Part shown: piece by piece, positions 35,625 through 47,999 of the stretch | Layout of the letters: each line of letters opens with the position of its first letter | Position numbering within the stretch: position 1 is the first letter of the stretch | The notes under the pieces: model-generated | What the model saw: the letters and a program-made list of their open reading frames with translations, nothing else | What the model was told of the DNA's origin: nothing | The model's database searches: none | Assembly: GCA_028023455.1 (NCBI GenBank) | Contig: JAQFVV010000156.1 | Coordinates: forward strand, 2,189,236 to 2,253,235 | DNA: 64,000 nucleotides | Direction: 5' to 3' | DNA from: Epiperipatus broadwayi | Lineage: Eukaryota > Onychophora > Udeonychophora > Euonychophora > Peripatidae | Position numbers and translations under genes: made by a program

Positions 35625-38600
35625 TCAGGTGATCAGTCCCTTTTGTACAGCATGAACTTAGACCAGGTCTCTGTAAATAAAAGGTAAGGTGCTAGCAATT
35701 TGTCTCTGTCCCTAATCTTGGGAATTATTTCCATGTAGATCTGAGAAATATTGTGGTTGGTATTGGTGAAAAGAATTTTACACCTCGTGAGCCAAAGTGA
35801 AAATTGCAAGTCTGATGATGGAGTAAGTGCTATTTTTGATGGCTCTCTTGATTGATAAGGCATCCCTTATATCGGAAGACACATTGCTTACAATTAGGGA
35901 TCGCAGTTGAGCAAGAAAAGGACAGTTATAGAACAGATGATGTAAAGTTTCATCATCTGTTTGACATAATTTGCATAGAGGCTCAAGTCTTGTACAGCCT
36001 CTTCTCCACACTAGAAAGTGACTGGTAGGTAAGGCAGAGAGGTTAAACTTAATAAGGAAGTCAATATATTTAGGCTCAAATATCCAATTTCTGGACCTTT
36101 TGATGATTTGTCTAGTGTTTAGATCGAATTCTGACTGTAACAGCAGTTGGTTTGGATACATCATTTTGTACACCTCCCAGTATGATTTCAAAGGTTTGTT
36201 TTGAGATAGTAATGAGGCAGTTAACATAACAGCTAATGTCAGTAATCCATTTGCTTTTACATGGGGGAGTGTCTGTAGGGTCAATTGGAAAGTCAATGTT
36301 ATTACCTGGTATGTCCAGACAAATTGCTCTCAGCAGACCAATCGATTTCTGCACATAAAATGTAGATATAGAGTGTAAGCCAAGACCACCTAGTTCTGTG
36401 GGTTCTTGCATTTTAGCCATACTGATGGCTACAACCTTGCCCTTCCAGAATAATTTGGAGCAAATAAAATTAATTTTGGATTGAAAATTTTTTGTGGGTT
36501 TTATTATTGGTAGAAAATAGTTTATTCTAGGAAATATCAGCATGTTAAGGAGTTTTACTTTGCCCGGGAGCGATAAAAAGACTGAAGATAGAGATTTAAC
36601 TATTTGTCTTGTTTTATCTAGGATGGATTCCTGTATTTATTTTCTCATAGCTGTTTTGGACAGAGAAATTGGAAAGCCTAGGAAATTTTGAGGTTTAGAA
36701 GTGAAAACTGACAGTATGATAGATCCCTTATTTATTTTCCATATTGATGACTTTGAGTAATTAATAACAAGGTTAAAATTGGAAGCATACTTTTCAAGGA
36801 TCTGCTCTAAGCAGGGTATATGCCTGCTGGAGGGAAGGAAGAGTGACATCATCTACATATGAGATGTGGTGAACTTCTTGATCCAGCACAGGCACAAAGA
36901 TCTCAGGTAAGCTGCGTTCAATTTATTTTAGTTATGGGTCGATATAAGTCACAAAACAAAGGGTGCTGAGTGGTGAGACTTGTGGAATGGATAGATGGAG
37001 TCTGAAACCAGGAGCCAGACATCCATCAAGGGAAGTAAAAATTGACCGATTGTGTATAAGATTACCAATAATTCTTATATAAACCTGTGGGACTAAATAA
37101 TCACTGAGGGTTTGTAGTAGGATAGATGGCACAACCGAGTCAAAAGCTGATGCAAAATCCAACTGGACTGCTATTGGCATAGCCTTCCTATGCTGCCTAA
37201 CATGTTCTACAAGCAACATGAAATGTTGGACTGCTTCAGTGGTTGAGGATCCCTTGCGTGCAAATTGGGAAGCTGAACTTTGTGTAAATGTCTTGTATTT
37301 TTATCTTTGATAATGGCCTCAATAGTTTTAATAAGTAAAGGAGCCATAGAAATTGGACGTATATTGGAGAGACTAGAGGGATTAATGTGTTTTTTCATAA
37401 ATGGCACTAGTGCTATGGGATAGAGATCTGGTATGCTCTGAAAGTCCCCAGCTAATACATTACTAAGTCGCCAAAGGATAGGGACAGTAAAATAGCTTAG
37501 ATGGACAAGGACAAAGCGAGGGATATCATGTAATCCCGGGTGGGTGTTTTCTGAATAAGCAAGTAATTTCTGTAATATGAGTGCTTCAGTTATGTTGTGA
37601 TCTTCAGTTTCAGTTGTGTTGCTCCAAGTGCCTCCGATTCGAAAATTGACACTCTGTAACTTGGTCTTGAAGAACTCATGTATTTTCATAAGCATAGCAG
37701 AACCTCCATAATCACAGTGATCTATTGTGATCATGGATGGTGTGGGCCATTTGGAGGCACCAATAACCCATCTAATTAGCTATGGGTCCAATTGTGCTGG
37801 TTCACAAGGAAAATTTTTGTCCTTTTTGCAGAAAGATATTGAGCAAGTATCTTCTGTTTTTGACAGTATTGATTCTTAAGATCCATGATGTCTGTGATAT
37901 TGGCTTTAGTGGATGATAATTCTGACACCCTGCGACCAAGATGATCGAGCTCCCTAAGAAGTTGGTTGGGGCCCTTGGTCTTTCTTGTGTAGGTATTGAT
38001 TACAGAGCTCAGGATTCCTACAAAGGCAGACCAAGCTTGGAGAAGGGGAAGAGAGAGTATTCGAATCTTGTTGAAGAGAATGTAGACCTCTGAGAAGATG
38101 GCCTCAGGTGTATTTGCTTTGTTTAACAATCTGATAGTTTGAGTGAGTTGATTAGGTGGTGGGGCTGTGAGATCCAATTGAAGCAATATCACCAAAGCCA
38201 GATGGTCAGAAAAGGGCACAAGCTGGAGATTAGCTTCTAGACCATCATGAAAATCTGGCGTACAATATAGCAAATCACTAAGTGTTCTCTTGTGGATTGT
38301 ATAAAAGGAAAATGAGTTGGGTGGAGAGCACCCTTCTCCACATAAGAATACTCTGTTTAAAAGATGCAGGTATTTGAAATTGAAGTTTTGGTAGCACATA
38401 TTGAAGTCACCAATAAAATGACTGGAGATGTAATAGAGGTTAGTATAGCATTAATTTGATTGATGATTGACAGTACAAGATTAGGATTATTGTTGATATA
38501 TAGATAAATGATTGTTAATGGAGTGTTAGCTATTGTTAAGTTTAAGATTAAAAGCTCTTTACTTAGATAAAGTGTTCTACATTTGTCATATGCTAATTTT

Positions 38601-38840
38601 TTACTAAATGAGAAAAGCTACCCCAGAGGATGCTGAGTTAGATGGAAAGTACTGGAAGATGCCATATTGGTTTAGTACCTGAGATATTTTATAGTTAGAT
38701 TGGAGGTGGAGTTTGGTCTTGGAGAGACACTATGTGTAAATTAATGAGATCTAACCATCTCTTGATGGCTAGAGCATGGTCAAGGGAGTTGAGACCCCTG
38801 ACATAGACTCCACCAATCTTAATCAGCATTATATAAAGAA
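35625..38840 (-). pseudogene. LINE ORF2 (APE endonuclease-reverse transcriptase), frameshifted
   Basis: Endonuclease: VRGLNSLDHALAIKRWLDLI near 38780, GDFN at about 38405, SDHLALVILLQL near 38200. Reverse transcriptase: NPSSLSNIRPISMAPLLIKT (about 37350), AVQLDFASAFDSVVPS (about 37150), active-site HHISYVDDVTL (about 36860), with a frameshift directly after YVDD. Then NFLGFPISLSK, FWKGKVVAISMAKMQEPTEL with GGLGLHS, and a CKLC...H..FYNCPF zinc finger of the zf-RVT type (about 35950). Length (about 1,070 codons) fits a full ORF2. Frame changes near 37740, 37210, 36840 and 36110 inactivate it. Confidence 0.75.
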
Positions 38841-38892
38841 GAATCAATGCTCAAGAAAGACTCATCTGCTAATGTAATTTGTTCAGTAGAAT

Positions 38893-41272
38893 TCAGTTCA
38901 ACACTAGACCAGGATTGCAGAAGTTCAAGCAATGAGAATTGCCTTGTATTTGAGGTGTTTTACTTAAAGTTGTTATGGAAGAGAAATTATTACAGTTGCT
39001 TGTTATTGATCCATGAGGCTGTTGTATAATTGGGTCTGATTTGGAGCTGACTGTTTTTGATATTTTTTTGTCATTTTTCCTTTTAAGATTAATAGGTTTG
39101 CTGATCTGATTGATGGTCAACATTTTGATCTGAATTTGAGTCTATAGATGTGTTATTTGGCTCTTCAGGCTGAGAGCCAGATGAGTCAATTATCTTCCTT
39201 TTCATACTGTTATTTATTGGTTGAATATCTTTGTGTGTATACCAGGTCTTGCTGGATGCATGACTCAATGTTGGGAGTTTTAAGCTGAGGTAGATTTTCA
39301 TCACTGTCCTGAGTAATTTCTAGATTGCTATCTGGCAGTGGATGCATTGTTTGAGAGATTTCATGCATTGTATTAGTAGTATTATTCTGAATTTCCATTC
39401 GATCCTCTGATGATATTTGGTTTAATTGCATTTGAGTGGTATTTAATTGTTGTCTGAAAAGGCATAGTATAAGTTTCTCCAGCAACTAGTGGTTGATGTT
39501 GATTTACTTTTGTTATAGTTGAGGAGCATTGGTGTGTTTTAGTTTTCCTTGTGTTACAGTTTTGACAGATTTTTTTGGGACATGTCTTAGCAAGGTGAGT
39601 TCTCTCACAGCAATGAAAGCATTGAGGCTGGACTTCCCTGATGGAAATATAAATGGGGCATTTGTTTTGTTCTAAGGTGGAGGGGATATTGAGTGGAGAT
39701 ACACCTGTATTCAGTTTTAGTGAGAAAGCAGCACTATTGGATGGTAGTTCAATGCCTGCTCTCTTTTCTAATAGATATCTGTATTGCATTATTGTGCCAA
39801 ATTTAGCCAATAGACTTTATAGATCCATGTCAGCAAAGCCAAAATAACAATTTCTGGCCAGACCAAATACCATTGTGGGTCTATTCATATCAATTTTAAC
39901 CAAGTATCTTTGTTTCAAAACCATTTGGCTTCTTCTAAATACTTCTTTTTGCATTAAGTTGTGAAATTCAATGATGAAATATCTCATTAGGGTGGTGATA
40001 AACTCTTTTAATGGAATCCTCTAGGTGAAGATTGTTTACGAGTTCAAATAAATCATCAATAGGGAAGTGTATAAATTACAATCCTCATCAGTAGTGCTTA
40101 GTATTGAAGTTAGATCACTGTTATAATTCAAAAACGAGTTGTAAAGTATAAGAAGAATTCTAGAATTGAACTCCTGATTAATGGCTTGGTACTTATCCAA
40201 ATTTATAGAATTGGTATTAATATTTGGAAGTGGATCATTGGTAGTAACACTAACTAAGTTGTCCTCATCATCAGAGTCAGATATAAAGTGTTTAGCATAT
40301 TGTTCATCTGTGTTAGAGCTTTGTATAATAATATTAGTTTTCCCCAGTGCTGAAGCATAGCTTTGTCGATTTTGGTGATTGGCAGTGTTTATTGTATTTT
40401 GCCTCTGAGCAATGGAAGAATATGTTTGATGAGCTATGGAAGAAGTAATGCAATGTGTACTTATAGTATTTGAGCTAGAAATTAAGCTTGGAAATTCAAT
40501 ATCTATTGTATTTTGTTCACCCCGTTTAATACACGGAATATTATAATTTTCTGTAGAATCGCTGTTTTTACGATCGTCACGGAACGATTTAGAGCTTAGA
40601 TTTTTATCATTAATTTGCTGTAGTGGGATAGGAAGACCGGATTTAGGTTTGGAAGTTGTTTCAATATTTGTGTTATTATAAATTTGCTCTGCATTTGGGT
40701 TTATATCTTTATTTTTATCATAGAGCACATTTTTACACTGATGAGCAGGTTCCTGTTTAGCGCCATCTGTGTTTTTAGTAGCATCGGTTTTTGGGCTTTT
40801 ATTTTTTTTTCCATGGCTCATCTTTTTGAGGCAGGTGTTTTATAACTACATTTTGACATGTAGAATCATTTTGTTTGGTTAAAATTGGGATTGACCTGTT
40901 TTGTAGAGTTTTGGAATTTCCTTTAGTATTTTCAGATGTTACAGTTGGTACGATGGTAGTGAACTTTTGCAACTGTGTAACGTTAATTTGCTTTGAAACA
41001 GGTTTTGTTCCTTTTTGGCTTTTGATGCTTTTTTGAAATTTGTTTTCATTCTTTATGATATCCTGAGTAGTATTATTTCGTTTTGATTCAGTTAATGTGT
41101 CTTTGCTATTCATTTGGTGCGAAATATTTTCAGAACTATTGGGTTCCTCTTCAACATCGATATACCTATGAGAAGTCATAGCTGTCTTAGACTTAACACT
41201 TTTATCTTCTTGTAAATTAAGTATCTTGCTCATTTTGGCAAATAAAGCAATACAAAAAAAAAAACCAACCAA
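38893..41272 (-). pseudogene. LINE ORF1 (CCHC zinc-knuckle protein), frameshifted
   Basis: Reading starts at 41272 (MVGFFFCIALFAKMSKILNL), shifts frame near 40810, and runs through a polar, Asn/Ser/Thr-rich region to 40036. After a broken segment, 39810-39382 encodes CFHCCERTHLAKTCPKKICQ and CNTRKTKTHQC, a CCHC-type zinc knuckle followed by a second Cys/His set. The tail continues in other frames to about 38893. ORF1 proteins of LINEs bind the element RNA in the ribonucleoprotein. At least four frame changes are needed to read it through. Confidence 0.65.
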
Positions 41273-41618
41273 GGCTTACCTTAAGTGTTTACTCCACTGA
41301 CGTTAAAAAAAATTCCATAAAAAGTATATAATATAATGTTTTGAAATGATACGATGTAAAGCTCAAATAACCAATGGACGCCATCTAGCGGTGTTTGCTC
41401 AATTGCATTTAAAAAAACTTAATTACAGTTGTGGCTCATTAGAATTAAGCCCAAAATAAAATAGTTGATCAAACTGGCCTTTTATAACACCAGGTGGAAA
41501 TATATATTGATAGTCATTTTTCTTGTACTATTAGTTTGATAAAAGTTACAGAATCATGTAGAGAGTCAGTTGCTCTAACATTTGTTTATATACAAAATAA
41601 TTTTTGTGACACATTGAC

Positions 41619-42057
41619 ATTTAAAACAGCAGTCAACAACCATGGTCAGCAGACCACTGGTGTTCTATTCAGATATTATTTAAATTCGCTAAGCTCCTTT
41701 AATAAAATTTTTAAGTAAAAAATAATTTTTGTTTAAGCTGTATTTATTATATGTAAAATAGAACAAGAACATTAGATTGCCAATTGATTTGTTACAAAAT
41801 ACTACTATGACTTGCAAAACATCTACCTCAAACCCCTACTCGGTTAACGGCATAGAAAAAGTAACAAAATAAGAATACCGAATTCTGAACAATTGACTAG
41901 GCATCAAATTTGACTACAGTGCACATGTTAAAATTAAATTTATTAATATATAAATATATATGTATATCATACTCAATGCTCATGTATTAATTCGTACCTT
42001 TAAAAATTATGTTAGTAATCCACAATATCTAAAAGATTGCTGACTGCTGATTTAGAA
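41619..42057. mobile_element. hAT-type MITE with 8-bp target duplication
   Basis: A 423-bp element (41627-42049) begins CAGCAGTCAACAACC and ends GATTGCTGACTGCTG, whose complement is CAGCAGTCAGCAATC. It is flanked by ATTTAAAA (41619-41626) and ATTTAGAA (42050-42057). CAG...CTG ends and an 8-bp duplication are hAT hallmarks. The interior is AT-rich and non-coding, so an autonomous hAT must have supplied the transposase. Confidence 0.75.
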
Positions 42058-43515
42058 CATAATAAAAAGTTTCAAAACTTTGTAATTAGACTTCACAGAT
42101 CCGAAATTCATAAAACTTTTACAATATGCAAGATTAGGGTTAGTTTAGCATTAAGTTTTGAATGATTTAAAAATACTATAGCCATTTTCAATATTATATA
42201 GTATTAGGTATTTGGAGATACCACAATACATTTCTTTTAGGTTTAAGAATGAAATTCGAAGATATCAGTGTGAGTAAAATGTATCTGAGGCAATTATTTG
42301 AAGTTAAAAAAGTTACCAATCAATTGAAAATAAAGGCTACATTTAAAGTTATAAAAGATTAAGTGAAAAGCACAATGAATATAAAAATATAATAAAGGAA
42401 TATCTATATGAAATAAATTTCTGATGGCCGAAGGAATTACATTCAAAAACAAATGTTTTCAAATTGATCATAAAATGAAAATAACTTCCCAGTTTTAAAG
42501 TTGTTCATATAACTCTGTTATTGCAAGATGGAAACTACCACCCACATAGCAACAGCACTATATAAATTTCATAAACAAAATCAAGTATTCTTATAAGAAA
42601 TTAAATACAAATCCAACTTATAGATTAAACATAATTATAGAATTTAACAAGCACAATACAAAAAAAATAAGTTGTGTAATCAATCCATAAGAAATTAAAA
42701 TCTAAAAAGGTTTCTATGAAGAAAATGAAAAAATGTGCTGTAAAACCATACAGGTAAAAAAAAATTAAATCATCACTAAAACATTTACTTCCATACTTTT
42801 ATTTCATGCAGATTTTGATATACACTTTCCAGGGAAATCTTTTTAGATTCATTGTGTCAATTAATTTATGGATTACACAGACTTTGGCTTTGTGCTAGTT
42901 AAATCATTACTTATATTTAATCCTTTTATGGAGTTTCATTTGTCCTCATCAATAATTTAATTTCCAACAGAATGTATTGATATCATTTATTAAAAATCAT
43001 TGTGTAATGGATTCATTTTTAAATATAGAGTGCAACAATTTAATTCCTGGAATGGCTGCATGTGATCAATGTTAAAATTGTATCAAAACCACATGAATTT
43101 GTGTTGAACTAATTTATGCCTAAATTTCAAGGTGGTAAAGCCTGTAATTAGTTAGCTACTGAGAAGTTATTACAGAATTCATATGCACTTGTGTTGTAAA
43201 AGTGATAAAAATTTTGAACAGTAAAAATTGGTTGGGAAAAAGCTACCAAAACATTACAATAATTGAAAGTAACATAAAAAAGTCAAATGTATTTTAATGG
43301 CATAAGTAACTAAAAAAAGGAGATGTGACACACAACCTCAAAAGCATATGGCTGAAAATAGTGCAAAATAAAATATGATCCAACAGACAAGCATAAGATT
43401 AATATTTGAAAAATTGCAGATTAATCAAGAGTCTAATTTTAGTTGAGAAATTGAATACAAAATAGATTCCTGCGATCTTGAATGAACAAAAACAGCTTTA
43501 CCTTGAAGCTGCACT
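42058..43515. other. AT-rich stretch, possibly 3' part of the gypsy element
   Basis: No protein, RNA gene or clear long terminal repeat could be recognised. The right side may be eroded integrase or LTR sequence of the adjacent Ty3/gypsy element, but no repeat partner was found upstream of 46022. Confidence 0.4.
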
Positions 43516-45117
43516 GACCTTTCTTCAAATAAGCACATATTTCTGAGAAAACTACAAGTAATGAAACATGAATGTTTCCAATATGAATGCACCAGATGAA
43601 AAAGCTGTGCCTGTCACTAGGGTTTTAGGAATACTGTGTGTGGCAAATAGCTTTCTCATAGCTTCTATCATTGATGTGAAGTGAAGAGATGGTATCTCCA
43701 CAACTTCCAATCACTTGGAGAATAAATTCATCACTATCAACAGCAGTTTACCTTTCCATGGACTAGCATGGTCCAGATGGAGTCTAGACCAGGGTTTTTC
43801 AGGTTTGGGTCACTGGATTCTTTTCTCTTTTGCTGACATGTTCTGATTCATCTTGCACTGCAAGCAGTAGTGGATGTTGACTTCGATGTCAGCATTTAAG
43901 GCAGGTCACCACATGTATGATATTGCCAGCATCTTCATCTGGGCTATCCCTGGGTGCTGATAGTGCAACAAACTGAGTACCTGGGAATGTCTGGCTGTGA
44001 GAATTACAACCCTGGATTCCCAGATAATGCAGCCATGTTCAGTTGAGAGATCCAACCTATGCATCCAGTAGGCTGAGTATAACTCAATTGGTTTTTTTAT
44101 TAGGCCAATAACTCAATTAGTTTTTTATCACGCCAACCCTGTTGGACCCATTTTTGTAGCTTTTGGAATCCCAGATCATTGTTAGTCCACCCTGCCACTG
44201 ACTTGCTGTTCAGTGATATGGTTGGGTCTAGATTAATCATGTTAATTAATTGGCATGATGATGTTGGACTGTCTGCAAATTCTGCAGGCAATCGGCTTAA
44301 GGTGTCTACATGAGGGATATGCTTTCTCTCAACATATTGAAGAATAAAGTCAGTCTTATAGGACATTGAATCACCACAGCATTTGTGGTGAGCATGCTGT
44401 GGGATTTCCTTATCAGATACAAAGATCCCCATGATGGATTTATGAGCTGTTTGAAATATAAATGGTCTAGTAGTCATGGAACTTTTTGATGCCATTGATC
44501 AAAGCCATGGCCTCTCTATTTGAGCAATTTTCTCAGCTCACTCTAGAGGTACTTTGATGTAGAAGCATAGGACAAGACTATCCCCATTCCTACAGGTGAT
44601 GCATCACAAGCCAGCACTAGCATCTTTCCAGGGTTGAAAGGTGCTAGCACTGCAATATCTAATATTAAATTCTTTAGCTTTTTAAATGCTTTGTTGTACA
44701 TACTGTCCCATTTCCAAACCGCTTTTTTTGTCTAGAAATCTGTGTAGTGGTTCAGCAGCCTCTGTTTTATGGTACAAGAAACTTTCATAATAGTTTATCA
44801 GTCCTAAAAAGGACTGAAGTTCATTCATATTTTCCGATGTTTTGACCTTCTTTATTGCCAACACCTTCTTTTGAGTTGGGTAAATGTCACTAGCATTTAT
44901 TTTATATCCCAAAAATTTAAGCTCTTTGGCTTCAAAATATGCATTTCCCCCAGTTTATTTTAATCTCAGAGGCTTTGAATTTATCTAGATGTTTGATGGG
45001 CCCTCCAGAGTTGTTCTGGAGTTTGAGTCACTAGTAAGACATCAAAATATGGTAGTGCACCCAGTATTCCCACAGTTCATTGATCCATGACTTTCTGGAA
45101 AATGATTGAAATATCAG

Positions 45118-45211
45118 GTAGTCAATTCATTTTAAATAATCCATTATTGGTTATTATTGATAATGTAGTCAATTCATTTTAAATAACCCATTATGGGTTA
45201 TTATTGATAAT
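45118..45211 (-). repeat. Tandem duplication of 47 bp in gypsy pol
   Basis: Two adjacent copies (45118-45164 and 45165-45211) share GTAGTCAATTCATTTTAAAT and TTATTATTGATAAT, with two or three differences. It lies in degenerate RT sequence. Replication slippage or unequal exchange is the simple explanation. Confidence 0.75.
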
Positions 45212-45259
45212 GCCCTTAAAGTCTGGTCATCAACAGGCAGTTGCAAGTATGATGTTTTA

Positions 45260-45409
45260 GATCAATTTTGGTAAAAACCCTACCACTTAACAGTGTGGAT
45301 TTGTTGGACTGATAGTAATGGATAATTATCTGGAGATCAATTTTGGTAAAAACCCTACCACTTAACAGTGTGGATTTGTTGGACGGATAGTAATGGATAA
45401 TTATCTGGA
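45260..45409 (-). repeat. In-frame 75-bp tandem duplication in gypsy RT
   Basis: Two copies (45260-45334 and 45335-45409) differ at one base. Being 75 bp, the duplication keeps frame and repeats 25 residues including NKSTLLSGRVFTKIDL, the segment just before the RT YLQLP-like motif. A single difference suggests it arose late relative to the general decay. Confidence 0.85.
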
Positions 45410-46029
45410 TCAAGTGCTTTGTTGATTGTACAATGATAATCTCCACATATACATATATCCATTCAGAATATGATACAGGCTCAATTATATCAGCTGCTTG
45501 CCACTTCTCAAACTCTGCTTCTATTTTAGTATGCAAAGCTAGTGGAAGTGATCTGCACCTATAGCTGATAGGTTTTACCTGTCCATTTATTGATAAATGG
45601 ATTGGTTGCCCCATGTACATACCTATCCCTTTGTTAAAAATTTCTGAGTAATCAGATTTTATCTTTGATAATGTTGTGAGCTGGTTCACTTTGAACCTTA
45701 AGTGACTGAACCAGTCACAGCCTATTAAATCACTATGGTTACCTAATGCCACTACCAGTGATAGGTATATAGTTTTGTTAGGCATAGTAATTTTTACTGT
45801 GGTTTGAACCAACAGTTTGATTTTACTCCCTTGATAGTCTGATATTGACCTACTGCTAGGGTGCAGTTTATATTTATTCTCTTTATTAATGATTGACCAG
45901 GTCTTTCTTGAAACTATAGACAATGCTGACCCTGTGTCGAGTTCCATCCTAACTGGCGTATCATTAATTATAACAATGTTTGAAAAAAAAAAACCTGAAT
46001 TAAGATCTGACAAGTTGATCATTCATCAT

Positions 46030-47900
46030 AACAACACATGAAGTCAAAAGAAGAGATTCTGAACAAAAAGATAATTATCCAATTAGATCATTCTGACTTA
46101 GTTATTTGTCATTTCCAAAATTAAAAGCTGCATTGAAAGGATGAAGATATTCTAATATAACTGATATCTAACAAAATGTGAGACAAGTACTCAACAATAT
46201 TCTAGAAAAATAAGTTCCAGGTCTGCTTCCAGAAATAAGAATGTTGTCTAAAATTATAGCTTCACAAGGGGAATATTTATTTATTATCTAAATATATTAC
46301 TAAATACTATATGTTTGTTTTCTATTTTTTATGAAATATGAGTTATTAATTTCAGTTGAATTTTATTTTTTATGAGGATAGTAGCCCCATCTTCAGATAG
46401 AGAATGTATGCAAGCAGCACATAACTGTATACACAGAGATTAAAAATAAAAGCCATTTAATTTTTAATGTGAAAATCTGAAAAAATGTTGATAAAATTTT
46501 CATTAAGGCCTATTTGGAAGTCCAATAAAAGTGATAGTAATCGGTTTTGATAAAGAAAATGATTCACTTGGTAAGTACTTTTGAAATGTAAAATTGCTAA
46601 TAACGGAATTAGTATTGTGGGCGCGGGGGGGGGGGGGGGACAATATTTATCTTTATGCAGCTTGTGAAAGTAAATGTTAGCTTTGTTTAAAATTTCTAAC
46701 TTTTTTTTATTATTCTGCTTTTCATATAAACTTTTGCTTATTTAATTCAACCCTTTGTTTAATAATGGGTCGTCTTTTATTATATCTTTAAGTGAATTTA
46801 AAAAGAATAGGAAATAAATTACACATGGGAAAGAGAAAGGTTAACTGAGATTTAAAGTTTATATCGGTGCTAGAAATAATCTCTAGTTTCGATAATGATT
46901 AGTAATAAACATTGTTGTATTTATCTGAAATGGATGGCGTCAAAGTTTGTGAGTGAAGTAAGTTTGACAATGGTAAATGAAAATATAACAATAATAAATA
47001 TATATATACAATAAAATGTCATATTGTGCATGTATTATTATGATTATATAAAAGTAAATAAATAAGGTTTTACTTCAATGACGTATATAAATCTATAAGT
47101 GCTTTGCGCACAGACAATGCAGCTTTAAATATAATTGTATATTAAACTAAGTGCTTTCGGGAGATATGTATACCCATATTCATAGCTAGGTGTGTAATGA
47201 GAAAATATCTATAATGCATATAATATGCAAATATATGTAAATTTGAGTGCATCATTTACAACTTCCATTTTCTTGATATGAAGAAGAAAGCTTTTCTGTT
47301 GATTGCTACAGGATCACTTGCCATGTAGCAAGCCTCTTTAACCTTGCATTTTAGTGCACCTTTATTGTTTTATGGCTTTAATTCCTTCCCAGTAATCAAG
47401 AATAAACGATGTCATACATTCATTTAAAAATTGTATTTACTTTCTTTTACTTTAGTATTTGTGATTATTTAATTCATATTGAGAGACAAGTCAATTTTCC
47501 TTCTAGTAATAAGGTTACTATTACAAAGATGCATATTATGATAGTTAAAAATAAATTATCAAAACGCTTTATTGTTCAAGTGTCCTTAAGAAGTTCAAGC
47601 ACCAGAAGTCATAGATCTGGTCATAATCCATGAACTGTAAGCTCCAATCTACTACTCTATCACACTACACATGGCATTTTGAGTTAGCATATGCTCTTTA
47701 TGAATGAAAAAATTTTGAAATGTAGCATTTTCTCAATCCACCTCATACATAGAAACAAGATGATTGCCCTAAGCAATAGTGTTTAGCATAAATTTATGAA
47801 CAAGTGGTAATTTCATTATACCTTTCATCAAAAAATTTGTTTCAGTTCTCATCAAATACAATAAAAATATTTAGTAATCTGTAGATTTATACTTTATGTT
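46030..47900. other. Intergenic with a long poly(G) run
   Basis: AT-rich, with a 15-nt G run at 46625-46639 preceded by GCGC. The open frame at 47409-47633 is not recognised. No other feature was seen. Confidence 0.45.
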
Positions 47901-47907
47901 TGTCTTC

Positions 47908-47998
47908 AAATCGTGCTATCACACTTCCAACGTAAAGCTGTCAGCAAATAGAAAACTAAATTAAATGGCTGAACGTTGGAAGTGTGATAGCACGATTT
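47908..47998. mobile_element. 91-bp perfect-arm palindrome (mini-MITE)
   Basis: Perfect 26-nt inverted repeats (47908-47933 and 47973-47998) start AAATCGTGCTATCACACTTC and end with the exact complement. The loop is 39 nt, part of which also pairs loosely. A clear target duplication was not found. Perfect arms in otherwise decayed DNA suggest recent insertion or maintenance. Confidence 0.75.
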
Positions 47999-47999
47999 A

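Larger units (their letters stand above)
35485..41410 (-). mobile_element. 5.9-kb LINE with 15-bp target-site duplications
   Basis: The element occupies 35500-41395 and is flanked by perfect copies of TGCTCAATTGCATTT (35485-35499 and 41396-41410). Read on the - strand it begins AACACCGCTAGATGGCG, carries ORF1 (zinc knuckle) and ORF2 (endonuclease and reverse transcriptase), and ends in a T/A-rich tail. Intact ends show the insertion is full length, yet both ORFs are broken by several frameshifts. The finger region and GGLGL motif near the C-terminus point to an L1/Tx1-like clade, with low certainty. It was inserted antisense to MNT, far downstream of it. Confidence 0.85.
43520..46022 (-). pseudogene. 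Ty3/gypsy-type retrotransposon pol, degenerate
   Basis: Domains appear in the order protease, RT, RNase H, integrase on the - strand. Protease: RMELDTGSALSIVS (about 45950). RT: PISYRCRSLPLAL, FEKWQAADIIEPVSYSEW, then LLSGRVFTKIDL (about 45280-45540). RT/RNase H junction: ELQSFLGLINYYESF (44860 region), YNKAFKKLKNLILDIAVLAP and VLACDASPVGMGIVLS (about 44700-44570). Integrase: LHLDHA, LEVVEIPSL, MIEAMRKLFATHSIPKT (43780-43610), read across frames. Stops, frameshifts and two tandem duplications show it is dead. No LTRs were found, so ends are unknown. Confidence 0.75.
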
